DNA of 64,000 nt from Doryteuthis pealeii (taxonomy: Eukaryota > Mollusca > Cephalopoda > Myopsida > Loliginidae). Under the pieces are notes generated by a model, which was not told where the DNA came from, ran no database searches, and saw nothing but the letters and a program-made list of their open reading frames with translations. The stretch lies in the NCBI GenBank assembly GCA_023376005.1, contig CM042156.1:47533592-47597591 (forward strand). The letters run 5' to 3'. Each line of letters starts with the position of its first letter. Position 1 is the first letter of the stretch. Positions 43,995 to 53,734 of this stretch are shown piece by piece. The translations under genes were made by a program, and so were the position numbers.

Positions 43995-44215
43995 CCCATT
44001 GGTCATCGCGTTAGACAAGTCCAATAGACGGCATCCAGTGTCCGCACAGAGCTGATCAATGTAAGTTTTTGCTGGTCGGCCAACACTGGTATGTAGAAAT
44101 CTACTGGATAACGTTGCTAATGAGTTCATGCCTTCTTCTCCATTAGTGACCATCATGCCTTGTTCGTCTTACTTGGATGGTTTGTAAGACGGGAGGGAAG
44201 TGGCCGTACAGCTGA
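43735..44215 (-). pseudogene. RTE-type LINE C-terminus with duplicated (GA)n end
   Basis: The minus frame 43917-44156 encodes LHTSVGRPAKTYIDQLC, ADTGC, LSNAMTNGWRERERERE: an RTE C-terminus running directly into (GA)n. The GATAGCACGGATTCCC..TAACTCTCACTTT segment plus its (TC)n tract is present twice (43765 and 43890), so the end was duplicated together with its microsatellite. Confidence 0.8.
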
Positions 44216-44300
44216 TTTGTTCGCGCGCGCTACCCATCCCTATAGGTCATCGCTCCTGGCAAGCCCCACTTACGTCATCCAGTATCTGCACAGTTAATCA
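44216..44300 (-). pseudogene. Second RTE C-terminal scrap
   Basis: The CTACCCATCCCTATAGGTCATCG ... TCCAGTATCTGCACAG stretch repeats the DTGC..AMTYRDGW region next to the previous copy. Confidence 0.55.
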
Positions 44301-44617
44301 ATGGGGTTCTTGATTACACTTATTTTAATTATATCTTTATTGGTTTCTATGTAAAAACCCTTCACAGGATTGATTTTAATACGTTGGAGAATAAAACAAT
44401 GATATTAGGGATCAATTACACCAAGAAATCATCTATTAAACCCGGTTCTGTTAAAACCAGTGTGCAAATTAGCCACACCACACTAAAAACATGGGCTGTT
44501 TCGAGGCAGATCTAATTCAGATTTTCAGAGACATCGTAAACAAATAAGATTTATTCGATGTATTAATGATTTTGACTATAAATTAAATACTCATTGATAA
44601 ACTTACGCAATTCCTGA

Positions 44618-44674
44618 GGATATCGTGATATAAGCAGTGACGTAGTTTTGGTTACAGACAGACACGGAATCTTC

Positions 44675-44680
<6 letters not shown>
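44618..44680 (-). mobile_element. Helitron family H2, 5'-end fragment
   Basis: The minus strand reads AATGAAGATTCCGTGTCTG, TCTGTAACCAAAACTACG, close to the H2 5' end. It ends in (TA)n at 44680-44722. Confidence 0.5.
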
Positions 44681-44725
<45 letters not shown>

Positions 44726-44727
<2 letters not shown>

Positions 44728-45137
44728 ATTTAATATACCAAGCGTGTTGGTAGATCCTTGCGGAGAGAAAAAAAAAAAAACAGCAGAAAGTTTGATTGTA
44801 AAAATATACTACCAAACATCAACCAGGAAGAAAAAAAAATTTGAAAAAAAGAAAGGACCAAGATATTCGTACCAACAAAAAATAATCTATTGGTACAGTA
44901 TTTGGCCAAAAGAAAAAAACAATTTATATGCATATATATGTATATAAGATATATATATATTCATATAACCGCTAGGAGAAAGCTAATAAGTAAAAAGTGC
45001 TCGATACCTAAGTAGAGCCAATAATAAAGATAATCTAATGAGTCAGACGAACCTACTATTAGTTTCGCATAAAGCTCTTCAGGGCTAAATCTGACTATTT
45101 TATGCGAAACTAATAGTAGGTTCGTCTGACTCATTAG

Positions 45138-45140
<3 letters not shown>
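44726..45140 (-). mobile_element. Hammerhead-carrying repeat (family HH1)
   Basis: About 370 bp near-identical to 62994-63360, from AATTTAATATACCAAGCGTG to the hammerhead at 45042-45095. A short inverted partial copy of the hammerhead (45097-45140) follows, then (TA)n at 45141-45192. Confidence 0.8.
45042..45095 (-). ncRNA. Hammerhead ribozyme (type I) with bipartite stem I
   Basis: Minus strand: GTCAGA, internal loop, AGCC, CTGAAGA (45076-45082), stem II GC-TTTAT-GC, GAA (45064-45066), stem III AC-TAATA-GT, cleavage A (complement of 45054), GGTT, internal loop, TCTGAC. The internal loop in stem I sits where natural type I ribozymes make a tertiary contact with loop II. All core residues are intact. 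Confidence 0.8.
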
Positions 45141-45194
<54 letters not shown>

Positions 45195-45204
45195 TATCTT
45201 TATT

Positions 45205-45500
45205 TCATAACTCGGACGGTGGAAAAAATCGGATAATCCAATTTGCAAATAAAGATATTTTTTCAAATATTAGAGAAAAAAATGCAAAAAAGAAAAAGTC
45301 GAATCATTCGTGCAGTTTGAAAAAAAATGTAAATTGCACCGAAATGACCGACAAAAAGAAAAAGCAACCGAACGAGTCAACTAAGCCAATATGTAAAAAG
45401 TACTCAATACACTAAGTAGAGAAAAATATTAAAAAACTAATTTGATTCAGACAGTACTACTTATGCTTCACCTAAAGGTTCTTCAGGGTGATACTGATAT
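45205..45500 (-). mobile_element. Second hammerhead-carrying repeat (family HH2), degenerate
   Basis: Ends share AAAAAGTACTCAATAC..AAGTAGAG with HH1, but the body (poly(A)-rich, GCACCGAAATGACCGAC) differs. Its ribozyme at 45452-45496 has CTGAAGA, stem II ACC-TTTA-GGT and GAA, but position 15.1 is G instead of A, giving a G-U closing pair in stem III. Confidence 0.6.
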
Positions 45501-45517
45501 TCAGAATATTATATATA

Positions 45518-46159
45518 CTAGCAAATATATGCACCCTTCGGGTGCAAGTATTTAAGTTTTAATGTAATAAAATATTGTATTAAATTAGAAAGGCTAATGA
45601 AACTAAATAAGAATACAGATAAAAAGATTTGAAACAGAGGGAGTATAATAAAAGATTTGAAACAGAGAGAGTATAATAAAAAATGGAACAACTGAAACTT
45701 ACTCTTCCATCACTCTCGTCTTTCATTGTTATTTTTTCTAATTTAAGTATTTAGTTAAAAGAGGAAGTAAAGAATAAAATGACAGTTATTTTATCTTGTT
45801 AATGGATTTCATTTAAGATTCATTGAAGAGATTTTTGCTTATATTCATTAAAATAAAACCAAACAGTTAGAAATCAATAATACTAAGCACATATTTATTA
45901 AATTCGATTTTTTAATATTAATATGCAAATTAGCCTAAACCGCTATTTTGTTGTATATATAAATATAATTGCATGTTGTCAGTATATAGACATAGTTAAC
46001 AGTATTAATAATGTAAGACAATTTTATTAATAATTGAGGTTTAGATAAAAATAAAATCATTGAGAATGTGATGTCAATAACTAAGAGAATTGTGACTTGA
46101 GTAGTAATATAGTTTCGGTTATAGACAGAAAAACACACAATCTCCATTATAATGAGAGA
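45518..46159 (-). mobile_element. Helitron family H2, non-autonomous copy
   Basis: The minus strand starts TCTCTCATTATAATGGAG and ends with the hairpin GCACCC-GAA-GGGTGC, 9 nt and CTAG, flanked by A and T. It is about 640 bp, like the copies at 56081-56696 and 57042-57546. It has no coding capacity. Confidence 0.8.
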
Positions 46160-46420
46160 TATATGTATATATATATGTGTGTGTGTGTATGTGTAGGTGT
46201 GTGTGAGAGAGAAAGTCAGAGAGAGAGAGAGATTATATGCACTCACAGAGGAAAGTAAAAGAAAGTGAGAATATATGTAAACACACTCACTCATACAATT
46301 ACCCACTGAAAGAAAGAAAGAAAGAGAGAAAGAGTGTGTGTTGTTTAAGAAAAATTAAATTGAAATAGATCACTAAGTATGACTGAGCCTATTCTAGTAG
46401 TGACCACCTCAAGCGGAGAT
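46160..46420. repeat. TA/TG/GA-rich low complexity, otherwise unassigned
   Basis: Short (TA), (TG), (GA) and (GAAA) runs. No gene. Confidence 0.5.
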
Positions 46421-46424
46421 TTAA

Positions 46425-46642
46425 GAGGTTTGAATTCAGAGTTTTTTCTTCTCCTAGACTGGTCGCCTAACCAAGGTTAAAGAGCCCAGTCTGCCCAACT
46501 ATTTACCCATAGCTGGAGGGAGAATAGTTAGATTCATACCTTTCCCAAGGGTATAAGCGCTATGTGAACTTTGGCTTCGTCCAGGATTTGAACTCGGGTC
46601 GACGAGTCCATTTCCTACGACAGTACACCACCGCGCTTCCTT
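46425..46642 (-). mobile_element. SINE family A
   Basis: The minus strand has GTCGTAGGAAATGGACTCG, CGAGTTCAAATCCTGGACG, CCCTTGGGAAAGGTATGAATC, CCCTCCAGCTATGGGTAAAT and AACCTTGGTTAGGCGACC. Confidence 0.75.
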
Positions 46643-46695
46643 TGTTGTTTTTGTTTTTTAAGAATGTATATTACTGATCATGGGGTAGATTTGAA

Positions 46696-46950
46696 AATCC
46701 GGGTTAGCTCAGTCGGTAGAGCGTTCGGCTAGAAACCACAAGGTTCCTAGTTCGATACCGGTGCTCGCCAACTCAGCGTATGAGTAGCACAGGGATCTGT
46801 ACGGTAAAGTAAGGAGCTGATGGTAGGTGTGGCGCTCCTACTCAGATGCTAAAAAAACAATCTCCCTGGTCTAGTGCTATTGAAAAGGGGATAGACTCCC
46901 TCGCTGACTGGCTGATACCGACTTTAGGCCGCCCCGTCGACTTTACTTAC
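46696..46950 (+). mobile_element. SINE family B, full length with tRNA-like head
   Basis: The head GGGTTAGCTCAGTCGGTAGAG is a good A box and AGTTCGATACC a B box, so Pol III transcription of the ancestor is likely. The acceptor arms do not pair, so it is not a functional tRNA gene. The body is GTAGCACAGGGATCTG, GGTGTGGCGCTCC, CAATCTCCCTGGTC and GGGGATAGACTCCC. Confidence 0.8.
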
Positions 46951-47229
46951 TTAATACCATTGCAATTGCCGTATCATTTTATGTGATATACCATCGGCTT
47001 AGGAATCAATGTAAACAGTTCAAAAACTTCAGAGTTTACTTATATGAGATTCCCCCCCCCTATTAATTACAACTTCCTCTACTCCCCCTCCCTTCAAAAA
47101 TCTCGGAATGTATCAAACGAAGGAAAGGATACCAAAGATATCGACTTTCCGGAAATGTTTCTCGGGAAATTAGTTTCTAAACTTTCAAGTAAGTGGAATT
47201 GTACGAGAAGTCATGGCACCGTCCGTACT

Positions 47230-47231
<2 letters not shown>

Positions 47232-47290
<59 letters not shown>
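47232..47290. repeat. (TC)n microsatellite
   Basis: About 57 bp of TC. Adjacent frames (47044-47496) are not recognisable proteins. Confidence 0.95.
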
Positions 47291-47689
47291 CTTACCAAAA
47301 CCACCACCACCCCACCCCCCGACGCGTTTCCAAATCGTTTCTGATTCGTGTGACTTGTATGTCTTGCATGATTCCTGTCATCCGAGTGCAAACCATCAAG
47401 CAAAGAAAAAAGAAAAAGTCAGTCATGAAGTCATGTTGTTTGTCGCTTTTATGCTTTCGACTTGGAAATACAAAAAAAAAGAAGATCAAATTTTAGTTGA
47501 CAGAATTCTCGTACTTTTTACGTTCGTCTTTCTTTGTTGGAACTCAGAAAGATTCAAGCAGACTCCATTTATCTTGTGACAAAAGCAACAACAATAATAA
47601 TAATAATAACAACCATTTGCTATAATATAATAGAAACTATGCAATTCCAAACAAATTATTCTTAATTTATAAGTCTATCATATATATAT

Positions 47690-48140
47690 ATATCTTATAT
47701 AATTATCGAATTCTATGCGATATGCGCATTGTAATTGCCTTCAAGCAAAAAATATGAATAATAATATATACTTTATCAACAATGCTTCTAATAAAACAAA
47801 CAAACATCCAAAAATTATTCACTCAACGTCCCCTTACCTCATATGGTAGAGACGTATCAGTATCATTGACAGGTTAATTTCGCAAGGATTGTCCGTGCTG
47901 TATCGTGGCCGCAGCAGTATGGTTTCTGACTATCCTGCTGAGGTCCCGGTTTCGATTTCTCTTGGAGGGAAATCGTTAGTATACATCGCTGATGAGACTT
48001 AATAAAGTTGAAACAGTCTGTACGATGTTCTACACACCGAATAATTCTTTACCGAAATTCACTGGTCATTATTATCTTCTATAATTATCGAATTTTATGC
48101 GATATACGCATTGTAATTACCTTCAAGCAAAAATCTAAAT
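47690..48140 (+). mobile_element. Retrozyme-like repeat (family HH3), 382-bp direct repeat context
   Basis: AATTATCGAATTCTATGCGAT..GTAATTGCCTTCAAGCAAAA at 47701 recurs at 48083 with about 95% identity, 382 bp apart. The interval holds a degenerate tRNA-like segment (GGTTTCTGACTATCC, GGTCCCGGTTTCGATTTC, 47900-47965) and the hammerhead at 47983-48028. Two copies of one terminal segment flanking a ~380-bp unit with a type I hammerhead resembles animal retrozymes, but the upstream hammerhead is missing. Confidence 0.6.
47983..48028 (+). ncRNA. Hammerhead ribozyme, canonical core
   Basis: ACATCG (47983-47988), CTGATGA (47989-47995), stem II GACTT-AATA-AAGTT (47996-48009), GAA (48010-48012), stem III AC-AGTCT-GT (48013-48021), cleavage A at 48022, CGATGT (48023-48028) pairing perfectly with ACATCG. 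Every conserved core nucleotide is present with the textbook CTGATGA. The predicted cut is between 48022 and 48023. Confidence 0.85.
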
Positions 48141-48164
48141 AATAATATATATATGGTTAGAGTC

Positions 48165-48186
48165 GTATATATATATATATATATAT

Positions 48187-48217
<31 letters not shown>

Positions 48218-48374
48218 CAATCATTTATTTTTAAAAATTAACCTTCAAAAGAAAGATTTACCTAAAAAAAAACAACATATTTTTAATCAATATCTATCAT
48301 CTTCCAACCCAATGTTGTACATGTGAGTTCTTTATTTTGGTTGAATCCTATCATGAAATATTTGATATTATTCC

Positions 48375-48416
<42 letters not shown>

Positions 48417-48579
48417 GTGTGTAACAAACACTTATTTAAAAAATTAACCTTCAAAAGAAAGATTTACCTTAAAAAAACAACATATCTTTAATCAATATCT
48501 ACCATCTTCCAACCCAATGTTGTACATGCGAGTTCTTTATTTTGGTTGAATCCTATCATGGAAATATTTGATATTATTC

Positions 48580-48627
<48 letters not shown>

Positions 48628-48775
48628 CAAACACTTATTTAAAAAATTAACCTTCAAAAGAAAGATTTACCTTATAAAAAACAACATATCTTTAATCAAT
48701 ATCTACCATCTTCCAACCCAATGTTGTACACGTGAGTTTTTTTTATTTTGGTTGAATCCTATCCGCTTAAGAAAT
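48165..48775. repeat. Triplicated ~205-bp unit with (TA)n(TG)n starts
   Basis: Three units each start with TA then TG runs. They continue with AACCTTCAAAAGAAAGATTTACC, AACAACATAT..TTAATCAATATCTA, CATCTTCCAACCCAATGTTG and TTTATTTTGGTTGAATCCTATC. Starts are near 48170, 48375 and 48582. The units are about 95% alike, so this is a recent tandem expansion. Confidence 0.9.
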
Positions 48776-48825
48776 TGTCCTTGTGTTGCATCCTGCTCGT
48801 ACGGAGGGGTTGGTAAATATATATA
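48760..48825 (+). mobile_element. SINE family A tail fragment
   Basis: CTTAAGAAATTGTCCTTGTG, CATCCTGCTCGTACGGAGG and GGTTGGTAAATA, then TA-rich sequence. Confidence 0.6.
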
Positions 48826-48829
48826 CATG

Positions 48830-49590
48830 TGGTCCTCGTTGTTTGTCAAAGATCCAACGGCAGTATACAACAAGATTAGCAGTGTCTATTATTTTTAGAG
48901 TAGTGTAGATTTGCAAAGGGAAATAGAAATTTTACTCAGAGACATTAGGTCATATGATATTGACTGATAACCCCTGAGGTCTGTTTTTATAACTTCGTAG
49001 GGATTGGATGATTTCAATCATGTGAAGAGGCGACAAGAGAAAGTTGGAGGAACAGTTTCGAAATTTAATCAATTAGCTCCGATATGTTGAGGTACTAATG
49101 TAATATATTATCTGGTCGCATCTGGAACCAGGGCTGCACGCAAGAAATGCGTGGGTGTCAAGAATGGGCCTGAAAACAAAAACAAGATATGGCATGGAAC
49201 GCATTGAACTGACATTTGGAACCAGAAAAATGCAGGCGTACATTTGACACTGCGTAGGCACAGAAAATGTGTAAGTGTAGCCTATAACCAATGAAAACAG
49301 GCCGCCTAGGCGAGGAGGTGTGTCTACAGAAAAACTGCGTAGGTGTCACGATCAAAGAGGCGTGACCCTGTGATTTGAACAATTATAAAAAGTCCTTAGA
49401 AATCTGGGTTGGGCAGTTCGAGATTGAGATGGCTTTTAGTCAAAACTCCTGAAGGCTCCAGTGAATGTGCAACCTCTGCCGACGACTCTTAGTCTTGACA
49501 CAATCAAGGAATAGAAATATAATTCTATATTTTTGTATAGACAAGTGTTCCGCTTTCTTTGTGGGGTCCAGTGACTGTATATAACACTAA
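48830..49590. other. no recognised feature
   Basis: Non-repetitive looking sequence with balanced base composition. Overlapping frames on the minus strand are unassigned. Confidence 0.4.
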
Positions 49591-49656
49591 GTTGGTGCTG
49601 AGATGTTAGGGTAAAAAGTTGGAACCAACATTTTAAGGCGGACACGTTGGCCATTC

Positions 49657-49911
49657 ATGTTCCTTAAGATGACGCCAACTGCCCGAAGTAGTTGGGTTAT
49701 ATATAAATGGAAAGATGTCTTAGTTAAATTAGATAAAAAGGTGTACGCAAAAGACGTTTTAGAGTTTGTTCTTACCGACAGAAAATGGCCGACAGAAGTG
49801 ACAAAGACCATCGTCCAAAACAGACTTGGTGAAGAAAGCAGAGAAACGATCAGAATAGCGAAGGGTTATCTAACATGTTCTCCTGCATATTCAAGTGGGG
49901 CTATTTTTTAA
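49657..49911 (+). CDS. Hypothetical 84-aa open frame
   Basis: The frame has a varied, charged composition (VYAKDVLEFVLTDRKWPTEV, then KTIVQNRLGEESRETIRIA) and lies in one of the least repetitive stretches of the window. It has no recognised domain, no clear splice context and overlaps minus-strand frames. It could be an exon, a fragment of an unknown repeat protein, or chance. Confidence 0.2.
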   Translation: MFLKMTPTARSSWVIYKWKDVLVKLDKKVYAKDVLEFVLTDRKWPTEVTKTIVQNRLGEESRETIRIAKGYLTCSPAYSSGAIF

Positions 49912-50104
49912 CTTATGATTGGTTGAGTAGTTCTTGAAGAACAAGATTTCAATCGAATTCGCTAAATCGTCTGGACACTGTACGACTTCCACTCCTTGTT
50001 CGGTTCAGCTTTAATTTACCTTGAAATTTCTGCTGGAGAGTTGATGGTATCATTCACGGCGTATCTTTTAGTTCGTCAGTCCTTCTTAGATCCTGTCTTG
50101 CGTG

Positions 50105-50318
50105 ATCTACCTATCTGTCTCTGTCTCTCCCTCTCTCCACTCTATCTATCTCTGTTTCTCTCACTCTCTTTCTTTCTCTCTTTCTCTCTTTCTCGCTTCT
50201 CTCCCTCTCCCCGTCTCTCTCCCCTTATCTCTTTATCCTTCTCCTTGTCCCTCCTTTCCTGTCCTTCTCTGTCTGTCTGTCTGTCTGTCTGTCTCTGTAT
50301 GTGTCTGTCTCCCTCTCC

Positions 50319-50357
<39 letters not shown>
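50105..50357. repeat. (TC)/(TCTG)/(TA) compound microsatellite
   Basis: Pyrimidine-rich runs, (CTGT)n near 50272-50300 and (TA)n at 50335-50357, ending at the 5'-TC of the next element. Confidence 0.95.
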
Positions 50358-50358
<1 letters not shown>

Positions 50359-52853
50359 CTAATATATAAAACAGAGATTTTGGTATGTACGTGTCGACGT
50401 ATAACAAAAAAACGGGAGGTCACTCAGATTCAAAATCTTGCATACACATTGATATCGTTCTAACTAAGAAAAATTCCAAATTTGGTTATTGATTTTTACT
50501 GATTAAGGGATTTAATCGATTAATCAAACAAAAATCAAACGATTTTTCGAAAGCCATAGCATAGCTGCTGCTGCTGCTAATACTTGGTCTATCAGCTGAG
50601 GCTCGCCTGACTGTTTATCAGCAGAAAGAAGAAAGAAAGAAACAACGAAAATGTTAGCGACTCGCCTGGCTGTTTTAGCAGCAGAAAGAAAGAAATAAAT
50701 AAAGAAAGAAAGAAACAATGAAAATGTTAGCGACAAACTAAATTTTAACGTAAAATAAATTCGTTTTTTTATAATCTTTCTAAATATTTATTTATATTTA
50801 TCGTATGTTTTTGAAACTAACTTTTATTGTACAATGTACACACACTTAATTTAAATTGTTGTCATGCACAAAAAATTGTAGAAAAATGAAAATTGTTTCA
50901 AAACACAAGTTTACGGTTACATTTTTTTTAAATAAGATTTTAAATGTCAATAAAAATCAGTCACCAGTATAGGGTTGTATAAATGTAAATAAAAAAAAAT
51001 GATAAAACGAGTTGTTTTGTAATTAATACTAATGGTTTTAAAAAAAAAGTCTTAATAGTTTAGAGAACTAATGAAGACGTTTTAAAATGTAAGCAAAAAT
51101 AGATATTGCATTCTCTTTATCGTTAAGAACTAGATTTGAATTGTCATGTAGAAAAAATTCAAAGAAATAAATTACAATCTATTTCTAACTTATCAAGCAA
51201 TTAAAAACTGAATTTAAAATTTGTCCCAAATACTATTATTATTTTCAAACTGGAGTTTCAGTGAAACTTTTCGTGAAAAGAAGAGAAAATAATCTTGCTC
51301 AATTTATAATTTGTACGAGTCTTTATCAATTGAATTATTTTTTATAGCGAGTTAGAAAAAAATTATTTTGCTTCGGACAGCAAAAGTATGTTTTAACGAA
51401 AAATCAAATCTTATTCATATCGCAATCTTTTTATTCCTGTCTTTAAAATATTAATTTAGTTAGAAATGAAATGAAATAATCTATCTTACAAATATTTATT
51501 TGGTAAGAAAGAGCGAAGTAAAAAAAACAATAATAAGCGCTTATTATTTATTAAATAAATAATAAGCGCTTATTATTGTTTAATAAATTTTATTTCGTTT
51601 ATTTAATAAATATAATATAACTCAACTTTGTATATATACGAAAAAATTAAAAACAAAAGAATTTTAGAAAGAAAAAGCCTTTTACAAAAATAGGAAGTTA
51701 AATTATAACTACTTATTTCGTAACTAAGTAAACATAGTTGTATTCGTATTGTAATAAAAAATAAAACAAAAATTATAATAAAAATACGATGTAGTTAACA
51801 TTTCGTATATAAACAAAACAGTGTATGATATGTTCTTACCTTAAACATAAAATAAAAATGATTTTAATGTACGTAACTTGAATGAGAAAATGTGTTCTTT
51901 AATTTATCATAATTCTAATGATAAATAAATAGGCAGATTTTTTTAAAATTAAGGGCGGACCTGAACTTTTGGAACACCCCTCTAAAATTTTTTTTTTTTT
52001 TTTTTCTTCTTTCAATGGATTATTATCGATTGCACACCAATCTATCAGACTGTAAAAAAAAATTCAAAAAAGTTATTTATTTTTCGAGTTTTCAGGGGTG
52101 CTCAGTTTCCCGTATAAGTTTATCGTAAATTGAACCCCCTTATCGGAACCGCTAAAAAGAAAATTTTATTTAAATATTTATTTTCCTTCAATGGATTATT
52201 ATCGATTACACACCAATCAATCAGATTTTTAAAAATTCTTGAAAGTTCTTTATTTTTTGAGTTTTCAGGGGTGCTCATTTCCCCGTATAAGTTTATAGTA
52301 AATCGAACCCCCATATCGGAACTGCTCGAAAGGAAACTGGCGCAAATGTGTCAAAGGGTGGCCCAGAAAAAACAGAACCCAAATTATTTATTTTATTTTC
52401 CCATTAAACTTACCTTAAACACCAACCCAACACCAACCCCTAACCCTAACCCTAACCCCAAATCCTAACCCCCCTACTTGAATTTAACAGTTTTATTAAA
52501 AAATTTGTGGGTTCTGTTTTTTCTGTGTCACCTTAATTTTGATACCTTAGTGCAAATTCAGCCCAACTGTTAAGATAGAGCGGTTTCGATATGGGGGTTC
52601 GATTTACTATAAACTTATACGGGGAAATGAGCACCCCTGAAAACTCGAAAATAAATAACTTTTTTTAGTTTTTTTTTTTACAATCGGATAGATTGGTTTG
52701 CAATCGATAATAATCCGTTGAAAAAAAAAATAATTAAAAACGAAAATTTTAGAGGGCGTGGGGTTCCAAAAGTTCAGGTCCGCCAAATTAAGTCACCACT
52801 TTTTTCTCTTTTTTTTTTTTTTAGTCCGGTCATGGACCGGGTACTTTAGCTAG
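50358..52853 (+). mobile_element. Putative 2.5-kb non-autonomous Helitron (family H3)
   Basis: 5' end TCTAATATATAAAACAGAG preceded by A. 3' end is the hairpin CCGGTC-ATG-GACCGG (52826-52840), 9 nt, then CTAG at 52850-52853 followed by T. The interior is AT-rich with no Rep/helicase motifs. It contains a 51-nt near-perfect palindrome (51528-51578) and a nested foldback (51954-52784). The two ends are assumed to belong together; the interior could hide more than one element. Confidence 0.6.
51954..52784. mobile_element. Foldback element nested in H3, with a CCCTAA-like core
   Basis: Ends GGCGGACCTGAACTTTTGG and its inverted copy. Arms share CAATCGATAATAATCC-type sequence, GAGTTTTCAGGGGTGCTCA and CCGTATAAGTTTAT. 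The left arm is partly duplicated (52177-52335). The centre (52360-52560) has GGCCCAGAAAAAACAGAACCC and CCCTAACCCTAACCC, shared with MITEs 1 and 2. Confidence 0.75.
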
Positions 52854-52963
52854 TATTATATAATTCTCTTTTAACATATTATAATATAATTTTCTCTTTA
52901 ACAGCACTGTGTGATGTTTTTAGTCCACCTTTTCATACTCATATTGTCGGATTCATTTCCTTT

Positions 52964-53064
<101 letters not shown>

Positions 53065-53560
53065 GACAAAAGAATTTGCTGTATCGTACAATTTCAGAAT
53101 TTTCGTAATTACTCTCTTTAATCGGTCCAGCTGTCATGAAACAGCGAAGAGACACAGAGAGAGAAGACAGAAAGACAGAGAGACATAGTGAGAGAAAATA
53201 AAGAGCGAACGAGAGAGGAGGATACAGAAAGACTGACAGAGAAACAGGCCGAGAGAGAGAGAGGGGGGTGGATAGAGAGGGAGAGACCTGCCACCAGTTT
53301 TGATCTTGATAGTTTGTTTGTCGAAGGGATATAGTCACTTTCACGTGTTCCGGCACGTCTGGCAGCTGATGTAACACCGACAACACATTGCTACTTCTCG
53401 TTTACTGAGGTCACAATTGCCACATGCCTCTAAGAAATTTTAAAACGTGACAAAAAAAAACCCCGCTCTTTTTATTTCATCCTCCACTATCTCTTTTTTT
53501 TTTTCAAAATAAAGTTTCGATAAAACCTTTTCCGGGCATAAAATTCACCCGTTCACCACT
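53065..53560. other. GA-rich and unassigned sequence
   Basis: Imperfect GA tracts to 53290, then unique sequence. A minus frame (52898-53386) runs through the microsatellites and is not credible. Confidence 0.4.
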
Positions 53561-53566
53561 GGCAGG

Positions 53567-53682
53567 GTGTGACACAAGGTCGCAAGTATGGTACATCCAG
53601 CGGGAATCGAACTCGCTGTTCAGTAGTGATGGATCTGCTAGACTAGCTTGCTAACCATTACACCACGAACGGATGCCCTAGA
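53567..53682 (-). mobile_element. SINE family C, reverse
   Basis: The minus strand has GGTGTAATGGTTAGCAAGC, CAGATCCATCACTACTGAAC, GAGTTCGATTCCCGCTGGATG, then CTTGCGACCTTGTGTCACACC. Confidence 0.75.
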
Positions 53683-53734
53683 ATGAATTGGTCTATTTGA
53701 GAACATGTCTTGACTAACAATATGAAAATAATTT

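Noticed and set aside
46696..46772. Functional tRNA gene
   Set aside because: Same reasons: internal promoter boxes without a valid cloverleaf, followed by the SINE family B body.
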